A stretch of DNA of 64,000 nucleotides from Leptospiraceae bacterium (GTDB taxonomy: Bacteria; Spirochaetota; Leptospiria; Turneriellales; Turneriellaceae), in assembly GCA_025055765.1 (NCBI GenBank), contig JANWWS010000013.1, positions 62,001 through 126,000 on the forward strand, in the 5' to 3' direction. Shown one piece after another: positions 18,242 to 28,842 of this stretch; positions within the stretch are counted from its first letter, which is position 1; each line of letters starts with the position of its first letter. The translations under genes were made by a program, and so were the position numbers. The notes beneath the pieces are model-generated. The model was given only the letters and a program-made list of their open reading frames with translations. It had not been told where the DNA came from and searched no databases.

Positions 18242-19608
18242 CGCACAATCCCTACCCTGGCCTTTATGGGACTGCGCCGGCTTTTATCCAAAAAGCCTTC
18301 GTAGTTGCGCATTACGAGCTGACTGTGAATTTGCTTCAGCGTGTCAAGCGTAACTCCTACCGTAATAAGAAGAGAGGTCCCCCCAAAGAGATAGGCCATG
18401 TTCGAATATTTTTGCAAATCCCAAATATTAATAATGAGATCAGGGGCAATAGCAATAAAGGCTAAAAAGAGAGCTCCTGCTAAGGTGATCCGGTTAAGTA
18501 CGTACTCAATATATTCCTCTGTCTCGCTACCAGGCCTTACTCCAGGAATAAATCCCCCATTTTTCTTTAAAGCTTCTGCTAGGTCCTTTGGGTTATATTG
18601 GATAGCTGTATAAAAATAAGCAAAAAACACAATGAGCACAATATATAAAAACATCTGCACAAGTGATCCCGGTGCCAAATATGCTTGGATAGCCGCACTA
18701 AAGCCAGGATAGCTACCTTCCAAATAACTTGCAATTTGAGAGGGGAAAAGCAAAAGAGAGGAAGCAAAGATAATTGGCATGACATTGGCCGCATTTACCT
18801 TAATGGGCAATACCTGACTTGTGCCCTGGTATATTTTGCGCCCAACAATTTTCTTTCCATAGTTTAATGGTATCTTTCTTTGCCCCTCACTTAAGATAAT
18901 ACTGAGACCAATCATGATAACAAATATGACTATTAAAATTAATACAAGAAGCATGTCGAGAGTTCCCGTTGGGTTTTGCACATCGGCCCAAAAGGTAGCC
19001 ACCGCGGAAGGAGCTCCTGAAATAATACCTGCAAAGATAAGCAAAGAGACTCCATTACCAATACCCCGCTCGGTCATGAGTTCCCCTAACCACATGAGAA
19101 AGATAGTTCCTGTGGTTATAGTGAGAATAGTTAACAAGACAAAACCTAGACTATCCCCCCCTTCAATAATGCCCGGCATTTGCACATTTAGAGAGGAAAT
19201 ATAGACCGTGATCCCGTAGCTTTGGAGGGCACATAATACAACAGTTCCATAACGCGTGTACTGATTTATCTTGCGCCGGCCGTACTCCCCCTCTTTCGCT
19301 AATCTCTGCAGATTGGGTACCACCACCATTAGTAACTGCATGATTATGGAAGCCGAGATGTATGGCATGATCCCAAGGGCAAAAAGAGACAGTCGCTTAA
19401 AAGCACCCCCCGCAAAAAGATCGATATAATCAGTAAGTCCCTTTGCGCCCCCTGCCGCTTGTTTAAAATAATCCTCGAGCACCTGAAAATTGATCCCTGG
19501 TACCGTAATGTGCGCCCCAATACGAAAAACTATAATCATAAGCAAGGTAAACATAATTTTCTTTCTTAGATCAGGTATGCGCAACACTGTCAGGAGAACT
19601 TTCATCAT
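18238..19608 (-). CDS. secY: Protein translocase channel SecY
   Basis: A 456-residue polytopic membrane protein, the central pore of the SecYEG translocon. Ten hydrophobic helices are visible. [21 protein letters not shown] forms TM1 with the plug region, [19 protein letters not shown] matches TM2, and the ATP/SecA-contact loop region RVGIVR-like basic tail ends the chain. It lies in its usual spc-operon position between rplO (4-base overlap) and adk (4-base overlap). Confidence 0.97.
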   Translation of the reverse strand: MMKVLLTVLRIPDLRKKIMFTLLMIIVFRIGAHITVPGINFQVLEDYFKQAAGGAKGLTDYIDLFAGGAFKRLSLFALGIMPYISASIIMQLLMVVVPNLQRLAKEGEYGRRKINQYTRYGTVVLCALQSYGITVYISSLNVQMPGIIEGGDSLGFVLLTILTITTGTIFLMWLGELMTERGIGNGVSLLIFAGIISGAPSAVATFWADVQNPTGTLDMLLVLILIVIFVIMIGLSIILSEGQRKIPLNYGKKIVGRKIYQGTSQVLPIKVNAANVMPIIFASSLLLFPSQIASYLEGSYPGFSAAIQAYLAPGSLVQMFLYIVLIVFFAYFYTAIQYNPKDLAEALKKNGGFIPGVRPGSETEEYIEYVLNRITLAGALFLAFIAIAPDLIINIWDLQKYSNMAYLFGGTSLLITVGVTLDTLKQIHSQLVMRNYEGFLDKSRRSPIKARVGIVR

Positions 19609-20096
19609 GGCTCAGGTTTGCCCCCTTTCAACACAAGTTTGCCCCCCAGCTCCTCAACAAGTTGGCGGGCTTTTGCCGAAGCCGCATCTACTTCTAAAGT
19701 GATGCCCTCTAGACTAATTTTCTTTTCTTTTTCCGTTATGTGAGCTAAGAGCTTGACTGGTAGCTTTTTTTTGGCAATTAACCCAGCTTCGAGGAGAGTC
19801 TCTCTCTTTATCTCGCCTGGGGCTAACTTTTTATCTTCAAGGGCTTTGAGAATCTTTCCCAAGTTGACAATCACATACGAGCGGCGAAATAAGCTATTGC
19901 TAAAACCCCTTTTAGGCAATCTCTTGTAGAGAGGTTGCTGGCCACCCTCAAAACGCGCTGGTATCTTTCCCCCCGTGCGCGCGGTTTGCCCCTTTCCCCC
20001 TCGACCCGATGTTTTGCCAAGACCCGAACCAGTGCCCCGGCCTACCCTCTTACGGGGACGATTAGCCCCTTTTCTTGGCTTAATGTCAAGCTTCAT
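19605..20096 (-). CDS. rplO: Ribosomal protein L15
   Basis: A 163-residue large-subunit protein. The Gly/Arg-rich N-terminal extension ([19 protein letters not shown]) and the central [19 protein letters not shown] block are diagnostic; that extension threads into 23S rRNA. It overlaps secY by four bases and rpmD by four bases, indicating coupled translation. Confidence 0.97.
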   Translation of the reverse strand: MKLDIKPRKGANRPRKRVGRGTGSGLGKTSGRGGKGQTARTGGKIPARFEGGQQPLYKRLPKRGFSNSLFRRSYVIVNLGKILKALEDKKLAPGEIKRETLLEAGLIAKKKLPVKLLAHITEKEKKISLEGITLEVDAASAKARQLVEELGGKLVLKGGKPEP

Positions 20097-20275
20097 GGCA
20101 ACTCCTCAACCTTTACTAAAAAACTGACTTTGTCAATCATTCCCTTTATGGCAGGATTCATGATGTGCTCACGGCTATCCCCGATCTTGCGTAGACCAAG
20201 TGCTTGCAATGTTCGCTTTTGCTTTTTTGTTTTTCTGCTTTGGCTGCGTACTTGCGTAACCCTAACTTTCATCAT
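20093..20275 (-). CDS. rpmD: Ribosomal protein L30
   Basis: A 60-residue protein with the L30 fold pattern [11 protein letters not shown]...[12 protein letters not shown] and a C-terminal KVEELP strand. It lies 5 bases after rpsE and overlaps the rplO start by 4 bases. Confidence 0.95.
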   Translation of the reverse strand: MMKVRVTQVRSQSRKTKKQKRTLQALGLRKIGDSREHIMNPAIKGMIDKVSFLVKVEELP

Positions 20276-20280
20276 AACGG

Positions 20281-20940
20281 TTAACCCCCACTTTCACTGT
20301 GGCTACTACCTGTTCCTAAGCCCAACCTTTCGCGTTTTTCCATACGCCTTTTGTGACTATAAGGACCAAAAATCACCGGCAGGCTTACTCCCCTTTTTGC
20401 TTTTGCATCCTCTGCGGTGATGAGCTGCATGAGACCATTCATAGTAGCTTTCACCACATTGAGAGGGTTCGATGAACTAAGCACTTTGGTAAGGATGTCT
20501 TGTACACCTGCCAATTCCACAACGGCCCTCACTGCATCGCCAGCTATAATACCCGTACCCGGTGCGGCAGGTTTGAGCAAAACCCTTGCTGATTTAAATC
20601 GCCCCAAGACCTCATGGGGTATAGTAGTGCCATGTAGCTTTATCTTGACTAAATTTTTCTTGGCATCTTCAGAACCCTTGCGTATGGCTTCGGGCACCTC
20701 TTTAGCCTTGCCAAAACCAATCCCCACATAGCCGTGACCATCACCTACTACTATGAGGGCATTAAAGGAAAACCGCCTCCCCCCCTTTACCACTTTGGCT
20801 ACCCGTGCCATCTTCACAACCCTTTCCATGAGCTGAATTTTTTCTCCGTCAATTATGATGGCATTTCGGTCTGAGCTGTCTTGTTTAATGATCCGCTTTT
20901 TCTTATTAATTACCTTGGCCTGGTCTCTTGCTTCTTCCAT
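20281..20940 (-). CDS. rpsE: Ribosomal protein S5 with terminal extensions
   Basis: A 219-residue S5; E. coli S5 is 167. The core (residues ~37-200) has the dsRNA-binding domain [41 protein letters not shown] and the C-terminal [18 protein letters not shown]. An N-terminal extension rich in Lys and a Ser/Gly tail are extra. S5 sits near the mRNA entry site and influences fidelity. The gene is one base after rplR. Confidence 0.96.
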   Translation of the reverse strand: MEEARDQAKVINKKKRIIKQDSSDRNAIIIDGEKIQLMERVVKMARVAKVVKGGRRFSFNALIVVGDGHGYVGIGFGKAKEVPEAIRKGSEDAKKNLVKIKLHGTTIPHEVLGRFKSARVLLKPAAPGTGIIAGDAVRAVVELAGVQDILTKVLSSSNPLNVVKATMNGLMQLITAEDAKAKRGVSLPVIFGPYSHKRRMEKRERLGLGTGSSHSESGG

Positions 20941-20941
20941 A

Positions 20942-21322
20942 CTATATCTTTACCCCATGTTCTCTTAAGGTATCTACGAAAGTCTTCACGCGCCCATGAT
21001 AAAGCCGGTTACCCCGATCAAAAACATAGCCCTCCGGACGCCAGAGGTTTTTTTGCTTGAGGAGTTGCGCAAATTGCTCTGCCAATTTGCGCGCAGCTTC
21101 TTTATTCTTTACCGTTTCACCAGTTTTCAAAGGTGGCACTGACGTACTTAATGTTGCTAGAGTTCTGCCCGTGGTATCATCAATGAGCTGCGCGTAGAGA
21201 TAGCGGTTGGAAACATGAAAATAAATCCGCCACAAGCCCCTGCGGTTTACTTCTTTGAGTTTTAAGCGCACTCTTTTCTTACGCCTTTGCCTTAATTCCA
21301 TAATTTTCTCGGCATATCCCAT
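20942..21322 (-). CDS. rplR: Ribosomal protein L18
   Basis: A 126-residue 5S-rRNA-binding protein. The blocks [32 protein letters not shown] and [17 protein letters not shown] (family FDRGGYxYHGRVxALAD) are clear. The N-terminal basic arm RRKKRVR contacts 5S rRNA. It lies 9 bases after rplF. Confidence 0.96.
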   Translation of the reverse strand: MGYAEKIMELRQRRKKRVRLKLKEVNRRGLWRIYFHVSNRYLYAQLIDDTTGRTLATLSTSVPPLKTGETVKNKEAARKLAEQFAQLLKQKNLWRPEGYVFDRGNRLYHGRVKTFVDTLREHGVKI

Positions 21323-21331
21323 AGTGCCCTC

Positions 21332-21871
21332 CTATTTCTTGCCTGTCTTGCCAGCCTTGCGCCTTATTACTTCGTCTTCGTATTTAATCCCCTTGCCCTT
21401 ATAAGGCTCTGGCTTTTTAAACGCACGGATTTCGGCTGCTATCTGACCCACTCTTTGCTTGTCTATACCACTTACTTTAATTTTTGTTGGATCTATAACC
21501 TCAATCTTCACATCACTAGGCTCGGGATACACCACCTCGTGGGAAAAACCAAGACTTAACACTAGCTCTCTTCCACGTTTTTGAGCCCGATATCCGACCC
21601 CTTGTAAAACCAAGATTTTGCTAAAGCCCTGAACTGTTCCGGAAACATGATTAGCCAAAAGCGCACGCGTCAGGCCATGCTTGGCCTTCATGTCTTTACT
21701 CTCACCATGGCGGTGTACCTGTAGTTTACCGTCCTTTTCTTCTACCGTAATACCCTCGAAGAGCGGCAGCGTCAGTTTTCCCAGGGGTCCTTCAACCAAT
21801 ATTTCCTTCTCCTTAACCTCAACCCGTACCCCTTTCGGTAGGGGGATTGGTTTTACTCCAATACGCGACAT
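21332..21871 (-). CDS. rplF: Ribosomal protein L6
   Basis: A 179-residue protein of two tandem L6 folds. It starts MSRIGVKPIPLPKGV. The C-terminal repeat ends EPYKGKGIKYEDEVIRRKAGKTGKK, the conserved KPEPYKGKGI(R/K)Y signature. It sits near the factor-binding centre of the large subunit. Spacing is 7 bases from rpsH. Confidence 0.97.
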   Translation of the reverse strand: MSRIGVKPIPLPKGVRVEVKEKEILVEGPLGKLTLPLFEGITVEEKDGKLQVHRHGESKDMKAKHGLTRALLANHVSGTVQGFSKILVLQGVGYRAQKRGRELVLSLGFSHEVVYPEPSDVKIEVIDPTKIKVSGIDKQRVGQIAAEIRAFKKPEPYKGKGIKYEDEVIRRKAGKTGKK

Positions 21872-21878
21872 AATTACC

Positions 21879-22274
21879 TCAGTACACCTTACACAACACT
21901 TCTCCGCCTACATTGTGAAAGCGAGCTTCTTTATCTGTCATAATCCCTTTGGGGGTCGAAAGAATGGTGATCCCTAAGTTATTAAGGGTCGGGGGGATGT
22001 CCTTGATACTTCGATAGATCCTTAGACCGGGCTTGGATATACGCTCGATACCCGCGATAACGGGTTTACCCTCATAATACTTTAATTCCACCTTGGCCAT
22101 AGGGATATGCCCCTCTTTGTAAGGATAAAAGGCGGCTATGTAACCCTCTTTTTTTAAAATACCCAAAATAGCCAAAATAGCTTTGTTAACACGCACGTCG
22201 ACGGTTTCATGCCGAGCCCTTTGCGCATTTCGTATACGGGTCAGTGCATCCGCTATAGGATCTGTATGGCTCAT
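21879..22274 (-). CDS. rpsH: Ribosomal protein S8
   Basis: A 131-residue central-domain 16S-binding protein. It begins DPIADALTRIRNAQRARH and ends with the family STPKGIMTDKEAR...GGEVLCKVY. In E. coli S8 represses the spc operon by binding near rplE; no equivalent leader structure was resolved here. It is 7 bases after rpsN. Confidence 0.97.
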   Translation of the reverse strand: MSHTDPIADALTRIRNAQRARHETVDVRVNKAILAILGILKKEGYIAAFYPYKEGHIPMAKVELKYYEGKPVIAGIERISKPGLRIYRSIKDIPPTLNNLGITILSTPKGIMTDKEARFHNVGGEVLCKVY

Positions 22275-22281
22275 GGCTACC

Positions 22282-22467
22282 TCACCAAGAAGACTTGCTT
22301 ACCCCTGGAATCTGTCCTTTGGAAGCCAATTCTCGAAAGCAAATACGACACATTTGAAAGCGCCGCATAAAACCACGCGGACGCCCACAAAAGGGGCACC
22401 GGTTGTACTTGCGCACCTTGTATTTGGGCTCCCTTTGGGCCTTGATCATGAGGGATTTTTTTGCCAT
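22282..22467 (-). CDS. rpsN: Ribosomal protein S14, type Z (zinc form)
   Basis: A 61-residue short S14 with the zinc cysteines [10 protein letters not shown]...[10 protein letters not shown] (C24, C27, C40, C43). Zinc-free longer S14 (about 100 residues) is not present in the window. AGGAGG precedes the ATG. It lies between rplE and rpsH. Confidence 0.96.
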   Translation of the reverse strand: MAKKSLMIKAQREPKYKVRKYNRCPFCGRPRGFMRRFQMCRICFRELASKGQIPGVSKSSW

Positions 22468-22475
22468 AATTCCTC

Positions 22476-23033
22476 CTATTTCTTTCGGATCGGGAAACGG
22501 AATTTTTCCAAGAGGGCAAGGGAATGGGCCACTGACTCAGAGCGAATTACCAAAGTTATGTCCATCCCATGAATGACATCAACTTGGTCAAAGTTAATTT
22601 CAGGAAAAATAATTTGCTCTTTAATACCTAAGCTATAATTACCCTGGCGGTCAAATGCCTTGGGGCTGAGACCTTGAAAATCCCTTACTCGGGGGAGGGC
22701 CACATTAACAAGCCGATCCAAGAACTCGTACATTCGGCGTTTGCGCAGGGTTACCATAAGCCCAATAACCATGCCCTCCCGAAGCTTAAAAGAAGAGATG
22801 GACTTCTTAGCCCTTGTTTTTACCGGCACCTGACCCGTTATAGCTGCCAATTCATGCGCAAAAGTATCAATCACCTTGGGGTTGGCGATGGCCATACCAG
22901 CCCCTACGTTAATAACTATCTTTTTTAGCTCGGGTACCTGCATAATGGATTTAAGGCCAAGTTCTTTTTTTAACTCGTGCCGGTATTGGTTGAGATATGC
23001 TTCCTGAAGTCTTGCGTACTGGACCACAGCCAC
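22476..23033 (-). CDS. rplE: Ribosomal protein L5
   Basis: A 185-residue 5S rRNA-binding protein. Typical blocks are [39 protein letters not shown], and [14 protein letters not shown]. It bridges 5S rRNA and P-site tRNA and contacts S13. The start is 3 bases after rplX. Confidence 0.97.
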   Translation of the reverse strand: MAVVQYARLQEAYLNQYRHELKKELGLKSIMQVPELKKIVINVGAGMAIANPKVIDTFAHELAAITGQVPVKTRAKKSISSFKLREGMVIGLMVTLRKRRMYEFLDRLVNVALPRVRDFQGLSPKAFDRQGNYSLGIKEQIIFPEINFDQVDVIHGMDITLVIRSESVAHSLALLEKFRFPIRKK

Positions 23034-23036
23034 TCC

Positions 23037-23396
23037 TTATGAATCAAGTTCTGTTCCCGACTTTACCAAGATACGCACCTTTTTGCCTTGTTTGTTAACA
23101 CCCATCCGAATACGACTAGGCTTCTTGGCCTTAGGATCGTAGATCATTACGTTCGAAATATGTATCGAGGCCTCCCTTTCCACCACCCCGCCTTTAGGGT
23201 TCTCCTGAGTTGGACGCTCATAGCGTTTTCTTAAATTAACCCCCTTTACCCAAACCCTGCCCTTCTCCCGATCAATAGCCAAAATCTCTCCTTTTTGCCC
23301 CTTCGCCTTACCTGCAATAACTACAACAACATCCCCCCTTTTTAAGCGGGTTTTCAACTTGGGCTTTTCATGGCGGTTTTTCTTTTTCCCTGCCAT
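23037..23396 (-). CDS. rplX: Ribosomal protein L24
   Basis: A 119-residue assembly-initiating 23S-binding protein. A basic N-terminal arm precedes the KOW motif (KRGDVVVVIAGKAKGQKGEI). VVEREASIHISNVMIYDP and the end (SRIRMGVNKQGKKVRI) match the family. It shares one base with the end of rplN. Confidence 0.96.
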   Translation of the reverse strand: MAGKKKNRHEKPKLKTRLKRGDVVVVIAGKAKGQKGEILAIDREKGRVWVKGVNLRKRYERPTQENPKGGVVEREASIHISNVMIYDPKAKKPSRIRMGVNKQGKKVRILVKSGTELDS

Positions 23397-23788
23397 TAGA
23401 GCACCTCAGGGGCAAGCGAGATAATCTTCATGAATTGCTTGTCACGCAGTTCACGGGCCACCGGACCAAAGATACGGGTTCCCTTGGGATTATTATCTTT
23501 ATCAATAAGGGCACATGCGTTTTCATCAAAGCGAATATAGCTGCCGTCGGCACGCCGGATTTCTTTCTTCGTTCTTAAAATAACAGCCCTTTGAACGGCC
23601 TTTCGGTGGTCTTTCTTGCCACTTGCGTCCTTTAGCCCATATGCGGGAGTCGCTGATTTCACCGCAACCACCACGATATCCCCCACACGGGCATAGCGCC
23701 TTCTTGTGCCACCAAGCACCTTAATAATTTGCACTTGCTTGGCTCCCGAATTATCCGCTACTTTGAGATACGATTGCATCTGCAGCAT
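23396..23788 (-). CDS. rplN: Ribosomal protein L14 with short insertion
   Basis: A 130-residue L14; the common form is 122. [32 protein letters not shown] and [13 protein letters not shown]...[11 protein letters not shown] are conserved. An extra ~8 residues (around [18 protein letters not shown], residues 50-66) replace the usual short IPRGKVKKGDV loop. The ATG lies 38 bases inside the end of rpsQ, an unusually long overlap for this operon; a second ATG three codons on would shorten it only to 29. Confidence 0.96.
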   Translation of the reverse strand: MLQMQSYLKVADNSGAKQVQIIKVLGGTRRRYARVGDIVVVAVKSATPAYGLKDASGKKDHRKAVQRAVILRTKKEIRRADGSYIRFDENACALIDKDNNPKGTRIFGPVARELRDKQFMKIISLAPEVL

Positions 23789-24053
23789 AGTTTTCTCCTG
23801 TACCAGAGCTGCTTTTTATAATTTCTAAAAGACGGTGTCGCTTTCTACGAGAAAGTGGCCTTGTTTCCACAATCTTTACCACATCGCCTACCTTGGCTCT
23901 GCCCTCTTCATCGTGGACCAATAGCTTTTTGCTCCGCCGAATAACTTTCTCTACACGGCGATCCTTTTTATGGTATTCGATGAGAACTGTTACTGTCTTT
24001 TGCATTTTAGCCGCTATAACCAACCCCACAAGTGTCTTCTCCCGTGCTGCCAT
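23751..24053 (-). CDS. rpsQ: Ribosomal protein S17 with C-terminal extension
   Basis: A 100-residue S17; residues 1-83 match the family ([56 protein letters not shown]). The last ~15 residues ([19 protein letters not shown]) look unlike S17 and are encoded by the bases that also hold the rplN start, suggesting that the original stop was lost and the frame runs on into rplN. Confidence 0.95.
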   Translation of the reverse strand: MAAREKTLVGLVIAAKMQKTVTVLIEYHKKDRRVEKVIRRSKKLLVHDEEGRAKVGDVVKIVETRPLSRRKRHRLLEIIKSSSGTGENYAADAIVSQSSG

Positions 24054-24055
24054 GG

Positions 24056-24301
24056 CTATTTACCACTTTTGCTTTTGGCTGATATGCCGAGCTCCCTTTG
24101 GCGCAAAACGGTATAGATGCGAGCAACATCTCTTTTTAAATGAGTTATCCGGGCTGTGTTGGGGACTGTCCCGGTCACTAGCTGAAAGCGCAGCTGTTGC
24201 AACTCTTTCTTAAATTGGCGGGCCATTGACCGCAGCTCTTCATCACTCATCTCATGGAATGAGACCTTCTTTGAGGATTTTTGGCCACTTTTACGTAGCA
24301 T
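24056..24301 (-). CDS. rpmC: Ribosomal protein L29
   Basis: An 81-residue L29 of the helical-hairpin type (LRSMARQFKKELQQLRFQLVTG, ITHLKRDVARIYTVLRQREL). Usual length is 60-70. The extra N-terminal 17 residues could be real or reflect a start at the internal ATG at 24250 (64 residues); neither ATG has a clear ribosome site. The longer start keeps the gap to rplP at 40 bases, so it is listed. Confidence 0.9.
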   Translation of the reverse strand: MLRKSGQKSSKKVSFHEMSDEELRSMARQFKKELQQLRFQLVTGTVPNTARITHLKRDVARIYTVLRQRELGISAKSKSGK

Positions 24302-24341
24302 GGGAGATCCATATTTTAAAAAAGACTCATTGCGTCAAGCC

Positions 24342-24752
24342 TTACTTTAAACGTTTTACTATTTTCGTGCGCAAGGGCAGTTTGGCCGCCGCTCGTTGTA
24401 GCGCCTCTATCATGAGAGCCTCGTCTGCACCCCCCATTTCAAACATAATCTTTCCTGGTTTAACCACAGCCACATAGTACTCTACATTACCTTTTCCCTT
24501 TCCCATACGGGTCTCTGCTGGTTTTCTTGTGACAGGTCTATCAGGGAAGATACGTATCCACACCTTAGCTCCCCTGCGCACATGGCGCATCATGGCTACC
24601 CGGGCCGCCTCAATTTGTCTTGAGGTAACTCGGTTGGCGCTAACCGCTTTGAGTCCCACATCCCCAAAGGACACTTCATTGCCCGCCTTTGAGAGCCCCT
24701 TTAATCTACCCGTATGGGGCTTTCGGTATTTTAGTTTTTGTGGTGCTAGCAT
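24342..24752 (-). CDS. rplP: Ribosomal protein L16
   Basis: A 136-residue protein at the A-site tRNA elbow. It starts [19 protein letters not shown] and holds the signature [46 protein letters not shown] is the second diagnostic block. It lies 8 bases after rpsC and is followed by a 40-base gap before rpmC, the widest inside the ribosomal cluster. Confidence 0.97.
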   Translation of the reverse strand: MLAPQKLKYRKPHTGRLKGLSKAGNEVSFGDVGLKAVSANRVTSRQIEAARVAMMRHVRRGAKVWIRIFPDRPVTRKPAETRMGKGKGNVEYYVAVVKPGKIMFEMGGADEALMIEALQRAAAKLPLRTKIVKRLK

Positions 24753-24760
24753 AACATCTC

Positions 24761-25438
24761 CTAGGCTTCTCTTCTTTTTACCTGGTAGCGATCTTCCTCA
24801 CTTTCCTTTGTTTCTAAATAATCCCCATTGTAGATCCAAACTTTTACCCCGATTTTTCCATAGGTAGTATCTGCTTCCGCAAAACCATAGTCAATCATAG
24901 CTCGCAGGGTATGGAGGGGGACTCTTCCCTCTAGGTATTGCTCGCGTCGGGCCATTTCTGCCCCGTTGAGCCTACCCGATACCATCACACGCACTCCTTG
25001 GGCCCCGGAGCGGATAGCTGCGCGCAGAGCGGCCTTCATCGCCCGGCGAAAGGGAATTCTCTCTTCAATTTGCAGGGCCACTGATTCCGCGAGAGCCTGC
25101 GCTGACCCTTCTGGCTTTGAAACCTCAATAATCTTAATTTCTAGGGGTTTACTCACCAATTTGGCTAGCTGGTTTTTAAGCGTATCTATGGTTTTGCCCT
25201 TAGGGCCAATCACCACTCCTGGCTTCGTGCTATGTAGCTTAACATGGATTTTTTCCGGGTAGCGATCAATCACCACACGCACAACACCACTTTTGCCAAA
25301 TCGCTCCTTTATAGCACGTCGAATGGCCAGATCCTCATGCAGGATCCGAGCATAGTTTTCCTTCTTCGCATACCAAATGGAATCCCATGTGCGATTAATT
25401 TTTAGTCGAAGCCCTATTGGATTGCTCTTATGTCCCAT
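24761..25438 (-). CDS. rpsC: Ribosomal protein S3
   Basis: A 225-residue head protein at the mRNA entry tunnel. The N-terminus [19 protein letters not shown] and the KH domain [19 protein letters not shown] are present. The C-terminal signature [26 protein letters not shown] is intact, including the basic residues linked to helicase activity in E. coli. It is 8 bases after rplV. Confidence 0.97.
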   Translation of the reverse strand: MGHKSNPIGLRLKINRTWDSIWYAKKENYARILHEDLAIRRAIKERFGKSGVVRVVIDRYPEKIHVKLHSTKPGVVIGPKGKTIDTLKNQLAKLVSKPLEIKIIEVSKPEGSAQALAESVALQIEERIPFRRAMKAALRAAIRSGAQGVRVMVSGRLNGAEMARREQYLEGRVPLHTLRAMIDYGFAEADTTYGKIGVKVWIYNGDYLETKESEEDRYQVKRREA

Positions 25439-25446
25439 CTCTCCTC

Positions 25447-25782
25447 CTATTCATCAGATAGCACCACCGTTAGCCGGCAGGTACGGCGCAAAATTCGGTC
25501 AGCCCTTCCCCTTGCCCGAGGCATATAGCGCTTCCAGCTAGTGGTACCATCTACAAATATTTTCTTTATGTATAGCTCCGCGGGATTTATTTCAGGATTC
25601 ATCGCGCGCGCATTAGCATAAGCCCCCTCTAAGGTCTTTAAGATAATTCTTGCTCCTTTTTGGGGCATATAGCGCAAGATATCGACAGCCTCGGGAAAGA
25701 CATACCCTCTTACCTCGTCAGCCACAAGCCTCATCTTGCGCGCTGACATCCTAACAGGCCATGCACTTGCTTTTGCTTCCAT
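25447..25782 (-). CDS. rplV: Ribosomal protein L22
   Basis: A 111-residue protein lining the exit tunnel. [31 protein letters not shown] and the tunnel-loop region [20 protein letters not shown] are conserved. The loop shows no obvious macrolide-resistance-type deletion. Spacing is 5 bases from rpsS. Confidence 0.97.
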   Translation of the reverse strand: MEAKASAWPVRMSARKMRLVADEVRGYVFPEAVDILRYMPQKGARIILKTLEGAYANARAMNPEINPAELYIKKIFVDGTTSWKRYMPRARGRADRILRRTCRLTVVLSDE

Positions 25783-25787
25783 ATTCC

Positions 25788-26066
25788 CTATTTACCTGCC
25801 TTTTTGTCTAAACTTGTGTGCCCTTTAAAGGTGCGCGTAGGGGCAAACTCGCCTAGCTTATGACCTACCAAGTTTTCCGTAACATACACGGGGATAAAGG
25901 TCTTCCCATTGTGCACTAGGAAGGTCAAACCCACCATTTCTGGAAAAATGGTCGAACGGCGTGACCATGTCTTTATTGGCCGCTTGTCATTCGTGGCGCG
26001 CGCCTTTTCTACTTTTTTAAATAAGTGATGATCAATAAACGGCCCCTTCTTTACTGACCTGCCCAT
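25788..26066 (-). CDS. rpsS: Ribosomal protein S19
   Basis: A 92-residue head protein that pairs with S13. The sequence [34 protein letters not shown] and [17 protein letters not shown] are all family-standard. Its start codon shares one base with the rplB stop. Confidence 0.97.
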   Translation of the reverse strand: MGRSVKKGPFIDHHLFKKVEKARATNDKRPIKTWSRRSTIFPEMVGLTFLVHNGKTFIPVYVTENLVGHKLGEFAPTRTFKGHTSLDKKAGK

Positions 26067-26908
26067 TACTGCTCCCCTCTCTTACGATCCTTGCGCGAAA
26101 TAATAAATTTCTCACTCGGTTTTCTTTTATTGCGCGTCTTGTAACCCCGGGTGGGCTTACCCCACGGAGTCTCCGGGTGGCCTCCCCCCTTAGAGCGACC
26201 TTCCCCTCCACCATGGGGATGGTCGATGGGGTTCATAGCTACTCCCCTCACCGCTGGTCTTTTACCAAGCCAACGACTCCTCCCCGCCTTTCCTATGGAC
26301 ACCAATTCATGTTCTAAATTCCCCACCTGCCCAATTGTGGCTCGACAACGGTTGTGTATTTTTCTTGTCTCACCCGAAGGCAAGCGCACGATGGTATAGT
26401 CGCCATCCCGTCCAGATATTGTGGCAAAACTTCCTGCCGACCTCGCTAACTGACCACCTTTGCCTATCTGCAACTCAATATTATGCACATTGGCACCAAT
26501 GGGCAGATTGCCAATGGGTGCGCAGTTGCCTATTTCGTTTTCTACCTTTTCCGCCGAGATCACGGTCATGCCCACTTTAAGTCCCAAGGGAGCTAAAATA
26601 TAACGGCGCTCCCCATCGGCGTAGCAAATGAGGGCTATATTGGCTGACCGGTTAGGGTCATATTCTATGCTCTCCACCTTACCCGGCACATTGAGTTTAT
26701 CCCTCTTAAAATCAATAATACGGTACATGCGCTTGTGCCCACCACCCCGATGGCGCACCGTAATGCGCCCGTGGTTGTTCCGCCCAGCCTTCTCTGGAAG
26801 ATACACTAAAAGGGGCTTATAAGGTTCCTCCCGGGTTATTTCATCCGACTTTAGTACCGTCATCCAACGCCGGCCGGCACTTGTGGGTTTAAATTTCTTA
26901 ATAGCCAT
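26066..26908 (-). CDS. rplB: Ribosomal protein L2
   Basis: A 280-residue primary 23S-binding protein near the peptidyl-transferase centre. The diagnostic C-terminal block [21 protein letters not shown], including the conserved His, is present, as is the N-terminal [20 protein letters not shown]. The start shares one base with rplW. Confidence 0.97.
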   Translation of the reverse strand: MAIKKFKPTSAGRRWMTVLKSDEITREEPYKPLLVYLPEKAGRNNHGRITVRHRGGGHKRMYRIIDFKRDKLNVPGKVESIEYDPNRSANIALICYADGERRYILAPLGLKVGMTVISAEKVENEIGNCAPIGNLPIGANVHNIELQIGKGGQLARSAGSFATISGRDGDYTIVRLPSGETRKIHNRCRATIGQVGNLEHELVSIGKAGRSRWLGKRPAVRGVAMNPIDHPHGGGEGRSKGGGHPETPWGKPTRGYKTRNKRKPSEKFIISRKDRKRGEQ

Positions 26909-27192
26909 TAGACTCCCTCAAATAAATTAATCTTATCATTGGGCTTTAAAAAAACATAGGCCTTTTTTCGGCGAGAACGGAACCCTATACCCATCCGGTT
27001 GTTCTTTTGCTTGGGTTTTTCGTTAACAATGTTGACCTTTAGGGGGCTAATGCCATAAATCTGTTTTATCGCCTGTGCAACAAGTACCTTATTGGCCCGC
27101 GGGTCCACCTCAAAGGCATAACAGTTTTGTTTCCGCAACATTTCTGCCTTTTCGGTAACTATGGGGCGCCGTATAACGTCATAGAGATCCAT
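26908..27192 (-). CDS. rplW: Ribosomal protein L23
   Basis: A 94-residue exit-tunnel protein that docks trigger factor and [41 protein letters not shown] and [10 protein letters not shown] match the family; the trigger-factor Glu is probably the one in VTEKAE or the loop after KVN, which I could not fix. It lies 9 bases after rplD. Confidence 0.96.
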   Translation of the reverse strand: MDLYDVIRRPIVTEKAEMLRKQNCYAFEVDPRANKVLVAQAIKQIYGISPLKVNIVNEKPKQKNNRMGIGFRSRRKKAYVFLKPNDKINLFEGV

Positions 27193-27201
27193 CTACCCCT
27201 C

Positions 27202-27885
27202 CTATGCGTTTACCTGGGCCATTTTGTCAAAGGCGGCCTGGCTAAAGACAAGTCCAAAGTTGTATAGCAACGGGTGTGCTGCCATCCGGGAGATACTTAT
27301 GGTCTTTACCCAGGGTATATTGCGCAGCGAGAGCTTGGCATAAAGCTCACTATCATCTATAACAAGTGTTATATTTCTACGCCCTCGGTTGCTGTACTTG
27401 CGGATCTTACGGCCCTCTTGCCAAAGCTGAACAAATGGGGCTGAGTGAACCACTTGGGTAAGATCTTCGAAAGCCTTTTTTGTGGAGACCTCCTTCCAAG
27501 GGATTTCATTGAGGATCACTATTTCCCGCTCTTGCGCCTTTGCTGTAAGAATGTGCTTTAAGGCCACCCTCTTCTTTTCCCGTGGGAAGTGCTCTCGATA
27601 ATCTCTTGGGATTGGGCCAAAGACAATTCCCCCATGACGCCAGTGTGGGTTTCGGATGGATCCCTGTCTTGCCCTGCCGGTACCCTTCTGCCGCCAGGGT
27701 TTTTTACCCCCACCACGGACTTCTCCCTTTGTCTTGGTTTTGTGTGTGCCCTGTCTTTCATTCGCAAGCTCGGCTTTAATGGCTTCCCAGATGAGGTGCT
27801 CATTTACCTCATCCACGAGCCAGCCCTGGGGGAACTCCCTCGACCCCACTTGGCTGCCAGTGACTGTGAGCACGGGTATTTGCAT
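27202..27885 (-). CDS. rplD: Ribosomal protein L4
   Basis: A 227-residue protein with the exit-tunnel loop GGGKKPWRQKGTGRARQGS followed by WRHGGIVFGPIPRDY. The N-terminus and the C-terminal domain (NITLVIDDSELYAKLSLRNI) fit. In E. coli L4 attenuates its own operon; here the operon head is tuf, so such control would need a different leader. It follows rplC by 8 bases. Confidence 0.97.
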   Translation of the reverse strand: MQIPVLTVTGSQVGSREFPQGWLVDEVNEHLIWEAIKAELANERQGTHKTKTKGEVRGGGKKPWRQKGTGRARQGSIRNPHWRHGGIVFGPIPRDYREHFPREKKRVALKHILTAKAQEREIVILNEIPWKEVSTKKAFEDLTQVVHSAPFVQLWQEGRKIRKYSNRGRRNITLVIDDSELYAKLSLRNIPWVKTISISRMAAHPLLYNFGLVFSQAAFDKMAQVNA

Positions 27886-27893
27886 AAGAACTC

Positions 27894-28520
27894 CTACTTC
27901 ACGTAGACATATACGAGAGAGCCATTGGGTCCTGGTACGGCCCCCTTTACCAACATCACATGCTCCTGGGGGATGATTTTCATAACTGATAAATTGCGGA
28001 CCGTTACTCGTCTGCCACCCATGCGGCCAGGCATTCTCTTTCCCTTCACCACCTCACTTGGGTCAGTGCCGGCCCCAATGGAGCCAGGTGCTCTATGGAA
28101 GGCAGAACCATGAGAGGCCCGCCCACCGCCAAAACCATGGCGCTTTACAACACCTTGAAATCCCTTTCCCTTCGATATTCCCGTAACCGAGACCTTCTCG
28201 CCTACTTGAAATAAGGAAATATCTAAGAGCTGACCAACCTCCGTCGTTTGAGGAAAATCACGCACCTCCCAACTGTGGCGAACATAATAATTTATCTTGG
28301 CAAAGGCCGGGCCTTGATGGCCTCTTTCTGCCTTGGTTAGCAACTTTTCCCGAACGGGACCATAACCAATCTGTACCGCATTGTAGCCATCTTTTTCTTT
28401 GCTCTTTATTTGCAATACGGGACATGGGCCGCATTGCAAGGCTGTCAACGCGACATAGCGGCCTTTATCATCCCACATGGCCATCATCCCTAGTTTTCTT
28501 CCTAAAAGCCCCTTTGCCAT
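27894..28520 (-). CDS. rplC: Ribosomal protein L3
   Basis: A 208-residue protein that reaches the peptidyl-transferase centre. Landmarks are [38 protein letters not shown] with [19 protein letters not shown], and [13 protein letters not shown]. The central loop is intact. It lies 9 bases after rpsJ. Confidence 0.97.
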   Translation of the reverse strand: MAKGLLGRKLGMMAMWDDKGRYVALTALQCGPCPVLQIKSKEKDGYNAVQIGYGPVREKLLTKAERGHQGPAFAKINYYVRHSWEVRDFPQTTEVGQLLDISLFQVGEKVSVTGISKGKGFQGVVKRHGFGGGRASHGSAFHRAPGSIGAGTDPSEVVKGKRMPGRMGGRRVTVRNLSVMKIIPQEHVMLVKGAVPGPNGSLVYVYVK

Positions 28521-28529
28521 AAAGACCTA

Positions 28530-28838
28530 TTATGACTTGATATCTACGGAGACCCCAGCCGGCAGTTGCAGTTTCATCAGGGCATCAATGGTGTCCTCTG
28601 TCGGCTCCAGGATGTCAATGAGGCGCGCATGCGTGCGCATTTCATATTGATCCCGCGAGTCTTTGGAAATAAAAGTGGAGCGCAGTACGGTAAATTTTTC
28701 AATTTTGGTGGGCAAAGGCACAGGCCCTGCCACCCGCGCCTGGGTACGACGCACTGTGTTGACAATCTCCTGAGCCGACTGGTCTAAAAGTCTATGGTCA
28801 AACGACCTGAGCTTTACCCTGATTTTCTGCACCGCCAT
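28530..28838 (-). CDS. rpsJ: Ribosomal protein S10
   Basis: A 102-residue S10 (also NusE, which binds NusB in antitermination). [53 protein letters not shown] (split here as [15 protein letters not shown] and [12 protein letters not shown]) are standard. It is the first ribosomal-protein gene and follows tuf by four bases. Confidence 0.97.
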   Translation of the reverse strand: MAVQKIRVKLRSFDHRLLDQSAQEIVNTVRRTQARVAGPVPLPTKIEKFTVLRSTFISKDSRDQYEMRTHARLIDILEPTEDTIDALMKLQLPAGVSVDIKS

Positions 28839-28842
28839 AAAT

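Noticed and set aside
19935-20420. 161-residue frame opposite rplO/rpmD/rpsE
   Set aside because: It runs across three conserved ribosomal genes and their boundaries; no family features.
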